In this document: positions 7,033-15,600 of the stretch, piece by piece
Numbering within the stretch: the stretch's first letter is position 1
How the letters are laid out: each line of letters starts with the position of its first letter
Origin: Bacteroidales bacterium
GTDB lineage: Bacteria > Bacteroidota > Bacteroidia > Bacteroidales > VadinHA17
NCBI GenBank assembly: GCA_003518245.1
Contig: DOZA01000012.1
Coordinates: 1-15,600, forward strand
Direction of reading: 5' to 3'
Length of the DNA: 15,600 nucleotides
Made by a program: the position numbers and the translations under genes
Notes under the pieces: generated by a model
Seen by the model: only the letters and a program-made list of their open reading frames with translations
The model's database searches: none
Told to the model about the DNA's origin: nothing

Positions 7033-9864
7033 ATGGCTGAAGGACAAAAAGCAACGAGATTAAGTAAAGCCGCACGTGAATTTAACGTGGGAATATCCAC
7101 CATTGTTGAATTCCTGCATAAAAAAGGATTTGACATAAATGCAAATCCTAATACTAAAATACCTGCAGAAGCTTATGACCTTCTTCTTAAGGAATACAGT
7201 TCAGATATAAGTGTTAAGAAAGAATCTGAAAAATTAACCCTTAAAGAACTTAGCAGAAGGAAAGAAACACTCTCGATTGACCAGCCTGAAGACACCGTGG
7301 CAGAGGAAATTAAAAACCCGGAGCCAGAAGAAGAAAAACCTGAAGCCCCCATAGACACCCCACCAGAAAAGAAAGAAGAGAAGAAAGTAACGGAAGAAAA
7401 AGAAGAGAAAAAACCTGTTGCTGTAGATGAAAAGGATGAGGTTAAAACTAAAACCACCGAGAAGGAAAAGACAAAGCTGGGTGTAAATGTAGTAGGTAAA
7501 ATAGACCTCGTTAAAGAAAAAGCAACCAGGAAGGAACCCATTAAAGCGGAAAAGGGAAAGACTGAAGTTCGGGCTGGGGAAGAAAAGCCGGCAAACAAGA
7601 AAACAAGCACAAAGAAAACAACAGATAAGAAAAAAGAGGAAGAAGAAAAAGAAAAGAAAGTTATTCCTGAAAAAGAAGAAAAGATCGTTGCTGAGGCAGT
7701 GAAGGAGGAAAAAAGTGAAGAAGATAAATTTATTAAAACAAAAATACAGAAACTTTCAGGGCCTACAGTGGTAGGTAAGATTGACCTGCCTGTACAGGAG
7801 AAAAAGAAAACACAAAAGGCCAGGAAAGTTAATATCAATGATGAACACTCATCAAAAAAGAAAAGAAAGAGAATAAAGAAAGAAAAAGAAAAGGTAAGCC
7901 TCAAAGCATCGGGAGAAGATAAAAAAGATAAACGGAAAAGAAGAACACAGGTAAGACATGAAGTTAATGAAGAAGATGTGCAGAAGCAGGTAAAAGAAAC
8001 ATTGGCACGACTTACCTCAAAAGGAAAATCCAAGGGAGCAAAGCATAGAAGAGAAAAGAGGGATGCCATCAGCCAGAGACAGAAAGAGGAAATAGAAAAG
8101 CAGGAACAGGAAAAGAAAATACTTAAAGTAACAGAGTTTGTTTCGGTGAATGAACTGGCTACAATGATGGATATACCTGTTACAGACATAATAGGAACAT
8201 ATATGAACCTTGGACTGTTTGTCTCAATAAACCAGAGGCTGGATGCTGAAACCATGTCACTTGTTGCTGAAGAATTTGGCTATGAGGTTAATTTTATAAG
8301 TGCCGAATTGCTTGATGCCGTCAGGGAAGAAGAAGATAAACCTGAAGATCAGGAATCTCGCCCTCCTATTGTAACAGTTATGGGCCATGTTGACCATGGT
8401 AAGACAAAACTGCTTGACCATATACGTAATACTAACGTTATTGCCGGCGAGGCCGGGGGTATAACACAACATATTGGTGCATACAGCGTGTCACTCGATG
8501 GCAGGAAACAGATAACATTCCTGGATACACCGGGTCACGAAGCATTTACTGCTATGAGAGCAAGAGGAGCCCAGATAACTGATATAGCTATTATTGTTGT
8601 TGCAGCTGATGATGGTGTTATGCCCCAGACAGTAGAAGCAATAAATCATGCTGCTGCTGCAGGTGTGCCAATAATATTTGCCATAAACAAAATTGATAAG
8701 CCCACGGCTAACCCGGAAAAAATTAAGGAAGAACTGGCAAATATGAATTACCTGGTTGAAGACTGGGGAGGAAAATACCAGTCACAGGAGATCTCGGCCA
8801 AGGAAGGGATAAACATTGACGAACTGCTTGAGAAAGTATTGCTCGAAGCGGAAATGCTGGAACTGAAAGCTAACCCTAATAAGAAAGCTACAGGAACAAT
8901 AATCGAGTCATCCCTTGATAAAGGTCGCGGGTATATTGCTACTGTTCTTGTAAAATCTGGTACACTGAAAATAGGCGATATAGTCCTGGCCGGGTCATAT
9001 TACGGTCACATAAAGGCTATGTATAACGAAAGAGGAAATAAGATTGATGAGGCAAGCCCTGCAAGCCCTGTTCTTATTCTTGGCCTCGATGGAGCCCCCC
9101 AGGCAGGTGATAAATTCAATGTGATGGAAACAGACAGGGAAGCTAAAGAAATAGCCAATAAAAGAACACAGTTGCAGAGAGAACAGGGTATGCGTACACA
9201 GAAACATATCACACTCGATGAGATTGGTCGCCGTATAGCTATAGGTAACTTCCAGGAACTGAATATTATTGTAAAAGGTGATGTGGACGGATCTGTTGAA
9301 GCACTGAGCGATTCATTGATAAAACTTTCAACTGAAGAAATCCAGGTGAATATACAGCATAAAGCCGTTGGTCAAATATCCGAATCAGATATTCTCCTGG
9401 CAGCAGCATCAAATGCAATTATTATTGGTTTCCAGGTCAGACCATCCTTGAGTGCAAGAAAACTGGCAGAGAAAGAAGAAATAGATATACGCCTCTATTC
9501 AATTATCTATGATGCCATAAACGAAATAAAATCTGCTATGGAAGGTATGCTCTCACCCGAGATGAGGGAAGAAATAACCTGTACCGTGGAAGTGAGAGAA
9601 ACATTCAAGATTACCAAAGTGGGAACCATAGCTGGCTGCTATGTGAGAGAAGGAAAGATAACACGCAATACAAAAGTAAGGATCATCAGGGATGGTATTG
9701 TAATTTATACCGGTGAGCTGGGATCACTTAAGAGATTCAAAGATGACGTTAAGGAAGTAAGCTCCGGCTATGAATGCGGACTTAATATCCAGAATTTCAA
9801 TGATATAAAAGTAGGCGATTTTGTTGAAGGATACCAGGAAATAGAAGTAAAGAAGACTCTCTAG
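7033..9864 (+). CDS. infB: Translation initiation factor IF-2
   Basis: GTPase that places initiator fMet-tRNA on the 30S subunit and promotes 50S joining. The 943-residue product has an IF2-N-like helical domain (about 1-60), a long Lys/Glu-rich disordered stretch (about 66-350), a second IF2-N domain (366-418), and then the G domain: G1 GHVDHGKT (451-458), the switch [11 protein letters not shown] region, G3 DTPGH (498), G4 NKID (552-555), G5 SAKEG (588). Domains II, III and IV follow, IV ending in the fMet-tRNA-binding beta barrel. The disordered stretch contains VVGKIDL twice (153-159 and 246-252). The ATG at 7033 has AGAGG 7 nt upstream, a fair Shine-Dalgarno sequence for this group. It is the last gene of the cluster and converges on gcvH with 11 bp between stop codons. 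Confidence 0.98.
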   Translation: MAEGQKATRLSKAAREFNVGISTIVEFLHKKGFDINANPNTKIPAEAYDLLLKEYSSDISVKKESEKLTLKELSRRKETLSIDQPEDTVAEEIKNPEPEEEKPEAPIDTPPEKKEEKKVTEEKEEKKPVAVDEKDEVKTKTTEKEKTKLGVNVVGKIDLVKEKATRKEPIKAEKGKTEVRAGEEKPANKKTSTKKTTDKKKEEEEKEKKVIPEKEEKIVAEAVKEEKSEEDKFIKTKIQKLSGPTVVGKIDLPVQEKKKTQKARKVNINDEHSSKKKRKRIKKEKEKVSLKASGEDKKDKRKRRTQVRHEVNEEDVQKQVKETLARLTSKGKSKGAKHRREKRDAISQRQKEEIEKQEQEKKILKVTEFVSVNELATMMDIPVTDIIGTYMNLGLFVSINQRLDAETMSLVAEEFGYEVNFISAELLDAVREEEDKPEDQESRPPIVTVMGHVDHGKTKLLDHIRNTNVIAGEAGGITQHIGAYSVSLDGRKQITFLDTPGHEAFTAMRARGAQITDIAIIVVAADDGVMPQTVEAINHAAAAGVPIIFAINKIDKPTANPEKIKEELANMNYLVEDWGGKYQSQEISAKEGINIDELLEKVLLEAEMLELKANPNKKATGTIIESSLDKGRGYIATVLVKSGTLKIGDIVLAGSYYGHIKAMYNERGNKIDEASPASPVLILGLDGAPQAGDKFNVMETDREAKEIANKRTQLQREQGMRTQKHITLDEIGRRIAIGNFQELNIIVKGDVDGSVEALSDSLIKLSTEEIQVNIQHKAVGQISESDILLAAASNAIIIGFQVRPSLSARKLAEKEEIDIRLYSIIYDAINEIKSAMEGMLSPEMREEITCTVEVRETFKITKVGTIAGCYVREGKITRNTKVRIIRDGIVIYTGELGSLKRFKDDVKEVSSGYECGLNIQNFNDIKVGDFVEGYQEIEVKKTL

Positions 9865-9875
9865 ATAAAACCTTA

Positions 9876-10253
9876 TCAGCCTATCAATTCTTTATACTCC
9901 TCAGGTGATAATAACTCTTCAATCTCAGCAGGGTCAGTAACCTTTACTTTTACCATCCAGCCTTTACCATAAGGGTCTTTATTTACCACTTCGGGACTGT
10001 CTTCCAGATCAGGGTTGATCTCAAGCACTTCACCACCCACAGGCATAAACAGATCAGACACTGTTTTAACGGCTTCTATAGTGCCAAATACTTCTTCTTT
10101 ATCAAGTGCTTCTCCTTCTGTTTCAATCTCCACGAAAACTACGTCGCCGAGCTCACCCTGTGCAAAATCAGTAATTCCAACAACTGCATGATCACCCTCT
10201 ACACGCAACCATTCATGGTCTTTTGTGTACTTTAAATTTTCAGGTATATTCAT
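9876..10253 (-). CDS. gcvH: Glycine cleavage system H protein
   Basis: Lipoyl carrier protein that shuttles the aminomethyl group between the P, T and L proteins of the glycine cleavage system in the cytoplasm. The product is 125 residues, the standard length, and begins [20 protein letters not shown] as typical H proteins do. The lipoylation site is Lys63 in [13 protein letters not shown], followed by the [18 protein letters not shown] segment and GKGWMVKVK near the C-terminus, all characteristic. No P, T or L protein gene is in the window, so it is not part of a gcv operon here. It lies 86 bp after sprA on the same strand, with its own promoter-like sequence in that gap, and may also be reached by read-through from sprA. 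Confidence 0.97.
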   Translation of the reverse strand: MNIPENLKYTKDHEWLRVEGDHAVVGITDFAQGELGDVVFVEIETEGEALDKEEVFGTIEAVKTVSDLFMPVGGEVLEINPDLEDSPEVVNKDPYGKGWMVKVKVTDPAEIEELLSPEEYKELIG

Positions 10254-10294
10254 ATTCTAAATAGGTTTTTGAGATTATTTCTGATAAGTAAAAC

Positions 10295-10326
10295 CAAAAA
10301 TAAGTTTTTAAATTAATTGAAACAAT
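10295..10326 (-). promoter_or_regulatory. Putative Bacteroidota promoter for gcvH
   Basis: On the minus strand, ATTG (10326-10323) is followed after exactly 20 nt by TATTTTTG (10302-10295), matching the -33 TTG and -7 TAnnTTTG elements. Transcription would begin near 10288, leaving a leader of about 35 nt before the gcvH ATG. The region is very AT-rich, so a chance match is possible, but both spacing and position fit. Confidence 0.55.
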
Positions 10327-10339
10327 GAAATAACGCAAT

Positions 10340-13300
10340 TTATTGTATCAAGGTAAACTTAAGACTGAACCCAAAATTTGTATTTGATGTGGTATAGGTA
10401 GTTGCCACGAAAGGATCGTTAAGATTATGGTCAAAAAACAATTGCAGGTTGAACCTGTCGCTTAATACATAATCTGTTGTTGTCCTGATTGAAAATATCC
10501 TTTGCCCTGCCACAGGCTGGTTAACATCTTCTATAAGTTTACGGGAAATAGTCTTATTATCCCTTATTGAGAAGTCCAACCTTATATTAAGGTCGCTGGT
10601 AAGCGGACGGCGACGACCACCTGTTTTGAGTATTATCTGTACATCATCAAAACGGTACCCGGCACCTATAATGAATTCATTATTTCGCACATCTGCAACC
10701 TGGTTATTGGCAAGGTTAAGGCTTACAGTACGCGACTTTTTCCATTCGACGCGGGTGGTCAGGCTGTTCTTCCAGTTAAGGTCAATATTTAAAAGTGGAC
10801 TGAACTGTTCATTTATAGTAACCACATTAAGCTCATACTCAGGGATGAAATTAAGGTTCAGATCCCTAATCCTGCTTATACCATCCTCCTCTTCATCATA
10901 ATACAGGTTAGTGGTATATGAGCCTATAGTATATGTACTTCTGTACTGATGTGCAATATTTACTGAACGAAATATTTTTTGCACAAGCTCAAACTTCGAC
11001 AAACCGTCAAAGTTTATTTTCCAGTTTGGCATCATTGATAATACACCAGGGAACATATCAAGGCTGACCTTCTCAGGATCTCTCTTCGAATATGCAGCCA
11101 GGAAAGCAGGTATAAGGACCTCTCTTGATGACAGCCCATAACCATTCTTATATGGACCTTCAATAGGATCACCTGTTTCAGGGTCAATATCCGGCTGGTA
11201 GGAAGGATCAATTTCCTGCCTTCCCTCGGCCTTTCTCCTGGAAATAATTATTGTATTATCCTTAAATTTCTCAAATGTTTCTGAAACATACAGGTTGTCC
11301 TCGCTTATCTTCTCAAAAGCTGTCCCCCATGAAAATATTGTTATAGAGAAATTACCTGACGTAACCCTGTTCCTCAGGCTATCGGGGAAATTACCATTAC
11401 GGTCGGCACGGTAGTAGGCTGATTCTGATTGTGCAAACCTCCTGTCTGCTGTAAGGTCAATGCGCATACCGGGAAAGGGCTCCACAGTACTTCGTATACT
11501 AAATGTTTCATTCCTGTTTGTTACAGCAGCAGTATTTAGTAAAGTATCAGTTGTAATCCAATTATTACCCAGGGCTTTCTCAAAAAAATCAGGATCACTA
11601 TATCCTGCAATGAATCCCCATCCGGGAGCAAACACATCATTGGTCTTTGTCATACCAAGGTATTCTGACTCAGGTGTAAACCCTGGCAGTATCTGTCCCT
11701 GGTCTATTCTATATGTAGCAGAAATATTACGTACACCCATCATTGCCCTCACAAGATATTCCCCTGCCACAATAAGAGGGTTTCTCTTTTTCTCTATCTT
11801 GCCTTCAATTTCTATTCTTCCATTATCAATATCTTCTGATGAGGTAAAAACGACCTTGCTTTCTGATTCAATTTCCACCTTTCCTTCCACCTGCGTACCA
11901 TCTTCTTTAAACACTCTTACTTTCACATCGTCAGTTCTGAGGTTATGGTATATATTCTTTCCCCTTCCAGCAGTAAAATCCACCCTCTCCCGTTTATAGG
12001 TCACTGTGCGATACTCCTTTTGCATCCTGCTTGTAGCACCCGGTCGTGTATTTCTTTCAATGTTCTTGAGGAACTTGGATTTATTATACAGGTTAGTCAT
12101 ATTTGCCTGTGCCGACATCTGTCCAGAGCTCGAATTTTTAATTGTGTTTCCAAGGTTAATATCCAGGCTGTCAGGATACAGTGGACCGGCCAGCCAGTCA
12201 TAGCTTGCCCTGTATCGCAGGTTACCATTTAACCAGCTTAGAAGGGGCAGCTTATTAACAGGTATATTATAATTGATATTAATAATATGATTGTAATGAG
12301 TATTCCTTCCAAAATTGCGGAGGTTAATAAGGACAGAATCTTTCCATGCTTCATACTGATCACGGTATCTTTCCCTGTCAACCCCGCCCATTGGTTCATC
12401 AATTCTTGCAATATTCGAAGCTGTAAAATCTATCTTAAGTTGCTTGGTCAGGTCATACTTAATATCGTAGAATCTCATCCATTCAAAATCTTTTCTGAAA
12501 GTGGGTTTTATCTTTATAAAATCATTATTGATATTTCTTGTTCTTACTTCACTATAGTACCTGCTCAGGTCAGTTCTGATACCCACATGCCTTGGCATCA
12601 GGTAGAAATTTAAATCTCTAATAAGCCTGAAAATATTTCCTCTGAAAAGGTTAACATTCTTGAATGGTGTAATATTTTTTGGATTATTATCAAAAATATA
12701 ATTTATACCACCCCTGTAATTTTTCTCCAGTTTTATCTCTGTATTTATATTGCTTCTGTATATCTCATTAAATGTATAATTAACAGAGAAATTTGAGATA
12801 TCCCACGGGTATGATTTTTCCTTCTTTTTATTTATTCCGGCATTACTGACAGTAATAGTTTTTCTCTGTGTATAGTCCTCAGCAATAGTCTTCAGAGAGT
12901 CTCTTTGTTCCGGGTTCAGGTTCTCAAGTGCATCCTTGAATGGTATATCAGGATCAAGAGGATTATATTGCGGCTGAATATGGCTTTCGGAATATCCCAG
13001 GTAAACCGGTAATCTCACCCCTGCTTTCTCAGGGAAGAAACTTCCCAGTTCGAGGTTGGAAGACGCATCATATTTAGCTACCTGTTCCTTGCTCCTTTCA
13101 TTAACCTTCATATCCAGGCTACCAAACCCTGGTGTACTTGTCTGGCCAACCAGGTCAATTGTACCCAGGTTTGCCAGCCTGGTCTGCAGCCGTGCATTGG
13201 CAGCCCATCCACCTTCTTCATTGAAATCGCTTAGTCTTAGCTCATTAACCCATACTTCACTTGATTTTGGCAGCCCATCATCATCACCTGTATTTCTTGT

Positions 13301-15600
13301 TTTTATAGGATTACGTACTCCAACCATTATTACCCTTACATTGCTGAGGTTGGGGTTGCCCGATACGCTGATCCTTGCATTTTCGTGAGGATAAATATAA
13401 ATATCTGTTCTTGAAAGTGATGAGCCCTGGCGGTTCATCTCTGCGTTCCTGGCCTGCTTAGCCTCCTGGAATAATGACAGATCGATATTGAAGCTATTCT
13501 CTTTAGGCCATACTATAGCCCTTTCTTCATCATCGTCCTTATTATAATAACCCGGGGCTGTAAGTTTAAGGGGTAGCTCGTATTCATAGAAATTTCCTTT
13601 ATAATCTGATCCTATTCTTATGAATACCGTTAACTCATTATCCATCAGCGGTTCACCAATTATCTCTTCTCCATGAACCTCCATCCTTAGCTTCCTGTAC
13701 TGGCGTATATCAAGGTTGACATTTTTAAAAGCTGCCCTTGCATCGCCATCTTCAAGGTTATGTACACTTAATACCATTGACTGCTCATTAAGCTGTCTCA
13801 GTTGGGGATTAGAAGGATCAATTACTCTATCAAATCCTGGCGGAAGGACATAATTTACCGGTTCTTTACCGGCATTCTCCTCTATACTTACCGAGCTTAT
13901 TTCAAAGCTGCCATCTTCCGGTTCAGGTACACTTACTCTTTCTCCTCCTTCGAGGAAGGAAATATTATATTTGCGCCATTCAGCCCTCACCAGGTCAAGC
14001 GTTGCAAGCCGCAGTATTAATTCCTGGTCGAATCCCCTCATGAACATACGCATAAACCTTATTGACTTAAAATCCTGGATATTTCCGATAACACGAGAAT
14101 AGTCAGTTACAGGTATTTTAAACTGGTACCATTTGACAGTTGACTGATCACCATTGGCAAATGTTGCAGTATAATCCCTCTCATCAACAATATAGTTCTT
14201 ACCTACCTCCATATCTTCAGGTCTCATGCTTACCCTGTACTGGTAATAACTTTCCGTTTCGCTGAGAGTATTGTCCCTGTTTATATCTTCCATATCAGGC
14301 ATTGTTGATCCACTGGTAGGGTAATTTTCTTCACTCATCTCCGAGGTCGGCGAATTTCCATCCATACCATTATATTTCTTGTATCTTTCCAGTATTCCCA
14401 GCTGCCGGCCATCATAATCGGAGCCCCTGAAGTAATGAAAATCATCATTGGATGGATCGTCCTGTATCTCATTAAGTACATCCTGGTTAACAATACTGGA
14501 AACCTCCTCCAGATAGGAGCTAAAAAAAGAATGCTCATCCTCATTGGATAAACCGTCCAGGCCCACATCCTGATATTTCCTTGATTCAGGCACATTATCA
14601 AAAGCATGTACCACAGCCTGTACAGTCGGAACCCTGCCCCATGCAGTTGTATCCACATTTACTTCTTCCGGGCTAACAGGTAAACCGTTCTCAAAAGACT
14701 TTCTTGAATCACGAAGGATATCTTCGGATATATTACCAAGATTAATATACAGGTCTCCCCCGCTACGCATTGGATCTTCGTTAAAGGGATCCATCAGCCA
14801 GAATTTTATATACTGTATATTTGCTGTTTCGAAATCGCTGGTCAGGATCTCCCTCATTATACCACCCCATCTTTTCTGGGGATCATTAAGTAATCCCTCC
14901 TGGTTTATCCCTGATGAATATGCTGTGGGTGTTGTTTCATAGTTATAAGGCCCTTTTTCTTCAGGATAGAAAGCAAGGTTTAGAACAGCTATATTTGTAG
15001 GTATACCTGAAGGGCTTTCTTTAAAAGGGAACAGCTCGTTCTCATATATCTCCCTAACAAAATGACTTGATTGTAGATCAGGGTTGTTTTTTATATGATC
15101 GGGGGTTGTCAGTCCATTTCGCAGGAACAGCGGATCTATAACATACCAGTTTAGTTTAGACCGGTTAAAACCACTGGTCCAGTCATTATTAAGCCTTGCC
15201 TCAGGGAAGAGATTATCCTGACCCTGTGGTACACTTGAAAGCACCCATGCATTATAGGTTTTCATATCAAGAGGTATCTCACTGGCCTCAAAATCATCAA
15301 TATACGAATTACCGGCAGAGCTTATTGCCTTTGAATGACCCGGTATAAGGTGAGCAAACTCACCAAAAAAGGTCACTGATGAGGGGTCTTTTGTTTCGAT
15401 AAAAGGCAGTGCATCTACCATTTTTGTAAGAAATTGCGATTCAGAGCGGTATGATGTATTTAAACCCAGGATGGTGTTGGATATAGGCTCCTCGCCAAAA
15501 TTCACCTTCTGTGTATAAGGCCTTTCATTAAGGTGAAGGATGGTTCCCCCAATATTAAAATCATTGGATATTTTATAATCAAGATGTGTACCTACCAGTG
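10340..15600 (-). CDS. sprA: SprA/Sov, type IX secretion outer-membrane translocon (5' partial)
   Basis: Giant outer-membrane beta-barrel protein that forms the translocon of the type IX secretion system (SprA in Flavobacterium gliding, Sov in Porphyromonas). The frame stays open from the TAA at 10340-10342 to the window edge, so the GTG at 15505 is internal; at least 1750 residues are visible, and known SprA proteins reach about 2400. Family hallmarks: NFGEEPISNTILGLNTSYRS and YIDDFEASEIP (codons near 15281-15310) in the N-terminal part, SGNPNLSNVRVIMVGVRNP and SSEVWVNELRLSDFNEEGGW (near 13200-13390), then GFGS and a long series of alternating polar/aromatic strands ending in FSLKFTLIQ, a typical last barrel strand. 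A soluble, charged segment (about 11780-12010) interrupts the barrel strands. The signal peptide and promoter lie beyond the right edge. It is followed by gcvH. Confidence 0.95.
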   Translation of the reverse strand, partial: LVGTHLDYKISNDFNIGGTILHLNERPYTQKVNFGEEPISNTILGLNTSYRSESQFLTKMVDALPFIETKDPSSVTFFGEFAHLIPGHSKAISSAGNSYIDDFEASEIPLDMKTYNAWVLSSVPQGQDNLFPEARLNNDWTSGFNRSKLNWYVIDPLFLRNGLTTPDHIKNNPDLQSSHFVREIYENELFPFKESPSGIPTNIAVLNLAFYPEEKGPYNYETTPTAYSSGINQEGLLNDPQKRWGGIMREILTSDFETANIQYIKFWLMDPFNEDPMRSGGDLYINLGNISEDILRDSRKSFENGLPVSPEEVNVDTTAWGRVPTVQAVVHAFDNVPESRKYQDVGLDGLSNEDEHSFFSSYLEEVSSIVNQDVLNEIQDDPSNDDFHYFRGSDYDGRQLGILERYKKYNGMDGNSPTSEMSEENYPTSGSTMPDMEDINRDNTLSETESYYQYRVSMRPEDMEVGKNYIVDERDYTATFANGDQSTVKWYQFKIPVTDYSRVIGNIQDFKSIRFMRMFMRGFDQELILRLATLDLVRAEWRKYNISFLEGGERVSVPEPEDGSFEISSVSIEENAGKEPVNYVLPPGFDRVIDPSNPQLRQLNEQSMVLSVHNLEDGDARAAFKNVNLDIRQYRKLRMEVHGEEIIGEPLMDNELTVFIRIGSDYKGNFYEYELPLKLTAPGYYNKDDDEERAIVWPKENSFNIDLSLFQEAKQARNAEMNRQGSSLSRTDIYIYPHENARISVSGNPNLSNVRVIMVGVRNPIKTRNTGDDDGLPKSSEVWVNELRLSDFNEEGGWAANARLQTRLANLGTIDLVGQTSTPGFGSLDMKVNERSKEQVAKYDASSNLELGSFFPEKAGVRLPVYLGYSESHIQPQYNPLDPDIPFKDALENLNPEQRDSLKTIAEDYTQRKTITVSNAGINKKKEKSYPWDISNFSVNYTFNEIYRSNINTEIKLEKNYRGGINYIFDNNPKNITPFKNVNLFRGNIFRLIRDLNFYLMPRHVGIRTDLSRYYSEVRTRNINNDFIKIKPTFRKDFEWMRFYDIKYDLTKQLKIDFTASNIARIDEPMGGVDRERYRDQYEAWKDSVLINLRNFGRNTHYNHIININYNIPVNKLPLLSWLNGNLRYRASYDWLAGPLYPDSLDINLGNTIKNSSSGQMSAQANMTNLYNKSKFLKNIERNTRPGATSRMQKEYRTVTYKRERVDFTAGRGKNIYHNLRTDDVKVRVFKEDGTQVEGKVEIESESKVVFTSSEDIDNGRIEIEGKIEKKRNPLIVAGEYLVRAMMGVRNISATYRIDQGQILPGFTPESEYLGMTKTNDVFAPGWGFIAGYSDPDFFEKALGNNWITTDTLLNTAAVTNRNETFSIRSTVEPFPGMRIDLTADRRFAQSESAYYRADRNGNFPDSLRNRVTSGNFSITIFSWGTAFEKISEDNLYVSETFEKFKDNTIIISRRKAEGRQEIDPSYQPDIDPETGDPIEGPYKNGYGLSSREVLIPAFLAAYSKRDPEKVSLDMFPGVLSMMPNWKINFDGLSKFELVQKIFRSVNIAHQYRSTYTIGSYTTNLYYDEEEDGISRIRDLNLNFIPEYELNVVTINEQFSPLLNIDLNWKNSLTTRVEWKKSRTVSLNLANNQVADVRNNEFIIGAGYRFDDVQIILKTGGRRRPLTSDLNIRLDFSIRDNKTISRKLIEDVNQPVAGQRIFSIRTTTDYVLSDRFNLQLFFDHNLNDPFVATTYTTSNTNFGFSLKFTLIQ

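Noticed and set aside
7173..8255. 360-residue open frame on the minus strand, rich in Ser and Phe
   Set aside because: It is the mirror of the Lys/Glu-rich codons of the IF-2 linker; its composition is low-complexity and resembles no protein family.
9864..9877. GATAA-AACC-TTATC palindrome between infB and gcvH as a bidirectional terminator
   Set aside because: The stem is only 5 bp, AT-rich and overlaps both stop codons; too weak to support a terminator call.
11460..11999. 179-residue open frame on the plus strand opposite sprA
   Set aside because: It is antisense to a well-supported sprA frame, with no recognisable domain and no promoter or ribosome-binding signal.
15503..15505. GTG at 15505 as the start of sprA
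   Set aside because: The frame continues without a stop to the edge, and the upstream residues fit SprA; there is no signal peptide at this point.
1..15600. CRISPR array, tRNA or rRNA gene, prophage or transposase
   Set aside because: The gaps between genes are short, apart from 4990-5300, and none shows spaced direct repeats, tRNA cloverleaf signals or transposase motifs.

Overview
The window comes from a member of the Bacteroidota, probably a Bacteroidales/Marinilabiliales-type anaerobe or marine relative, though the exact lineage cannot be fixed from the sequence. Evidence: a SprA/Sov gene (type IX secretion, confined to this phylum), promoters of the Bacteroidota type (TTG or TTTG, about 20 nt, then TAnnTTTG), weak Shine-Dalgarno signals, an AT-rich composition and frequent AGG/AGA arginine codons.

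Left third (1-4989, + strand): a transport operon entering from outside the window. Its first visible gene encodes an RND-type efflux pump whose C-terminus continues through an added membrane linker of about six helices into a complete ABC ATPase domain, all in one reading frame. It overlaps a second gene encoding a small ABC-2 type permease. A proton-driven RND pump and an ABC NBD/permease pair are thus physically and transcriptionally linked, and this is the most unusual item in the window.

Middle (4990-5300): about 310 bp without a gene. It holds a 140-bp block bounded by 16-bp imperfect inverted repeats (MITE-like), an AT-rich hairpin inside it, a clear Bacteroidota promoter, a second inverted repeat around that promoter, and a perfect GC-rich hairpin followed by T-rich sequence in the predicted leader of rimP.

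Centre (5301-9864, + strand): the conserved translation/transcription cluster rimP-nusA-infB (30S maturation, transcription elongation/termination factor, initiation factor IF-2), with gaps of 18 and 25 bp, probably read from the promoter at 5202-5233.

Right part (9876-15600, - strand): gcvH (glycine-cleavage H protein) and, upstream of it in the transcription direction, a very long sprA/sov gene that runs off the right edge. gcvH is convergent with infB, with only 11 bp between them, and has a promoter of its own in the 86-bp gap. No tRNA, rRNA, CRISPR array or transposase gene was seen.
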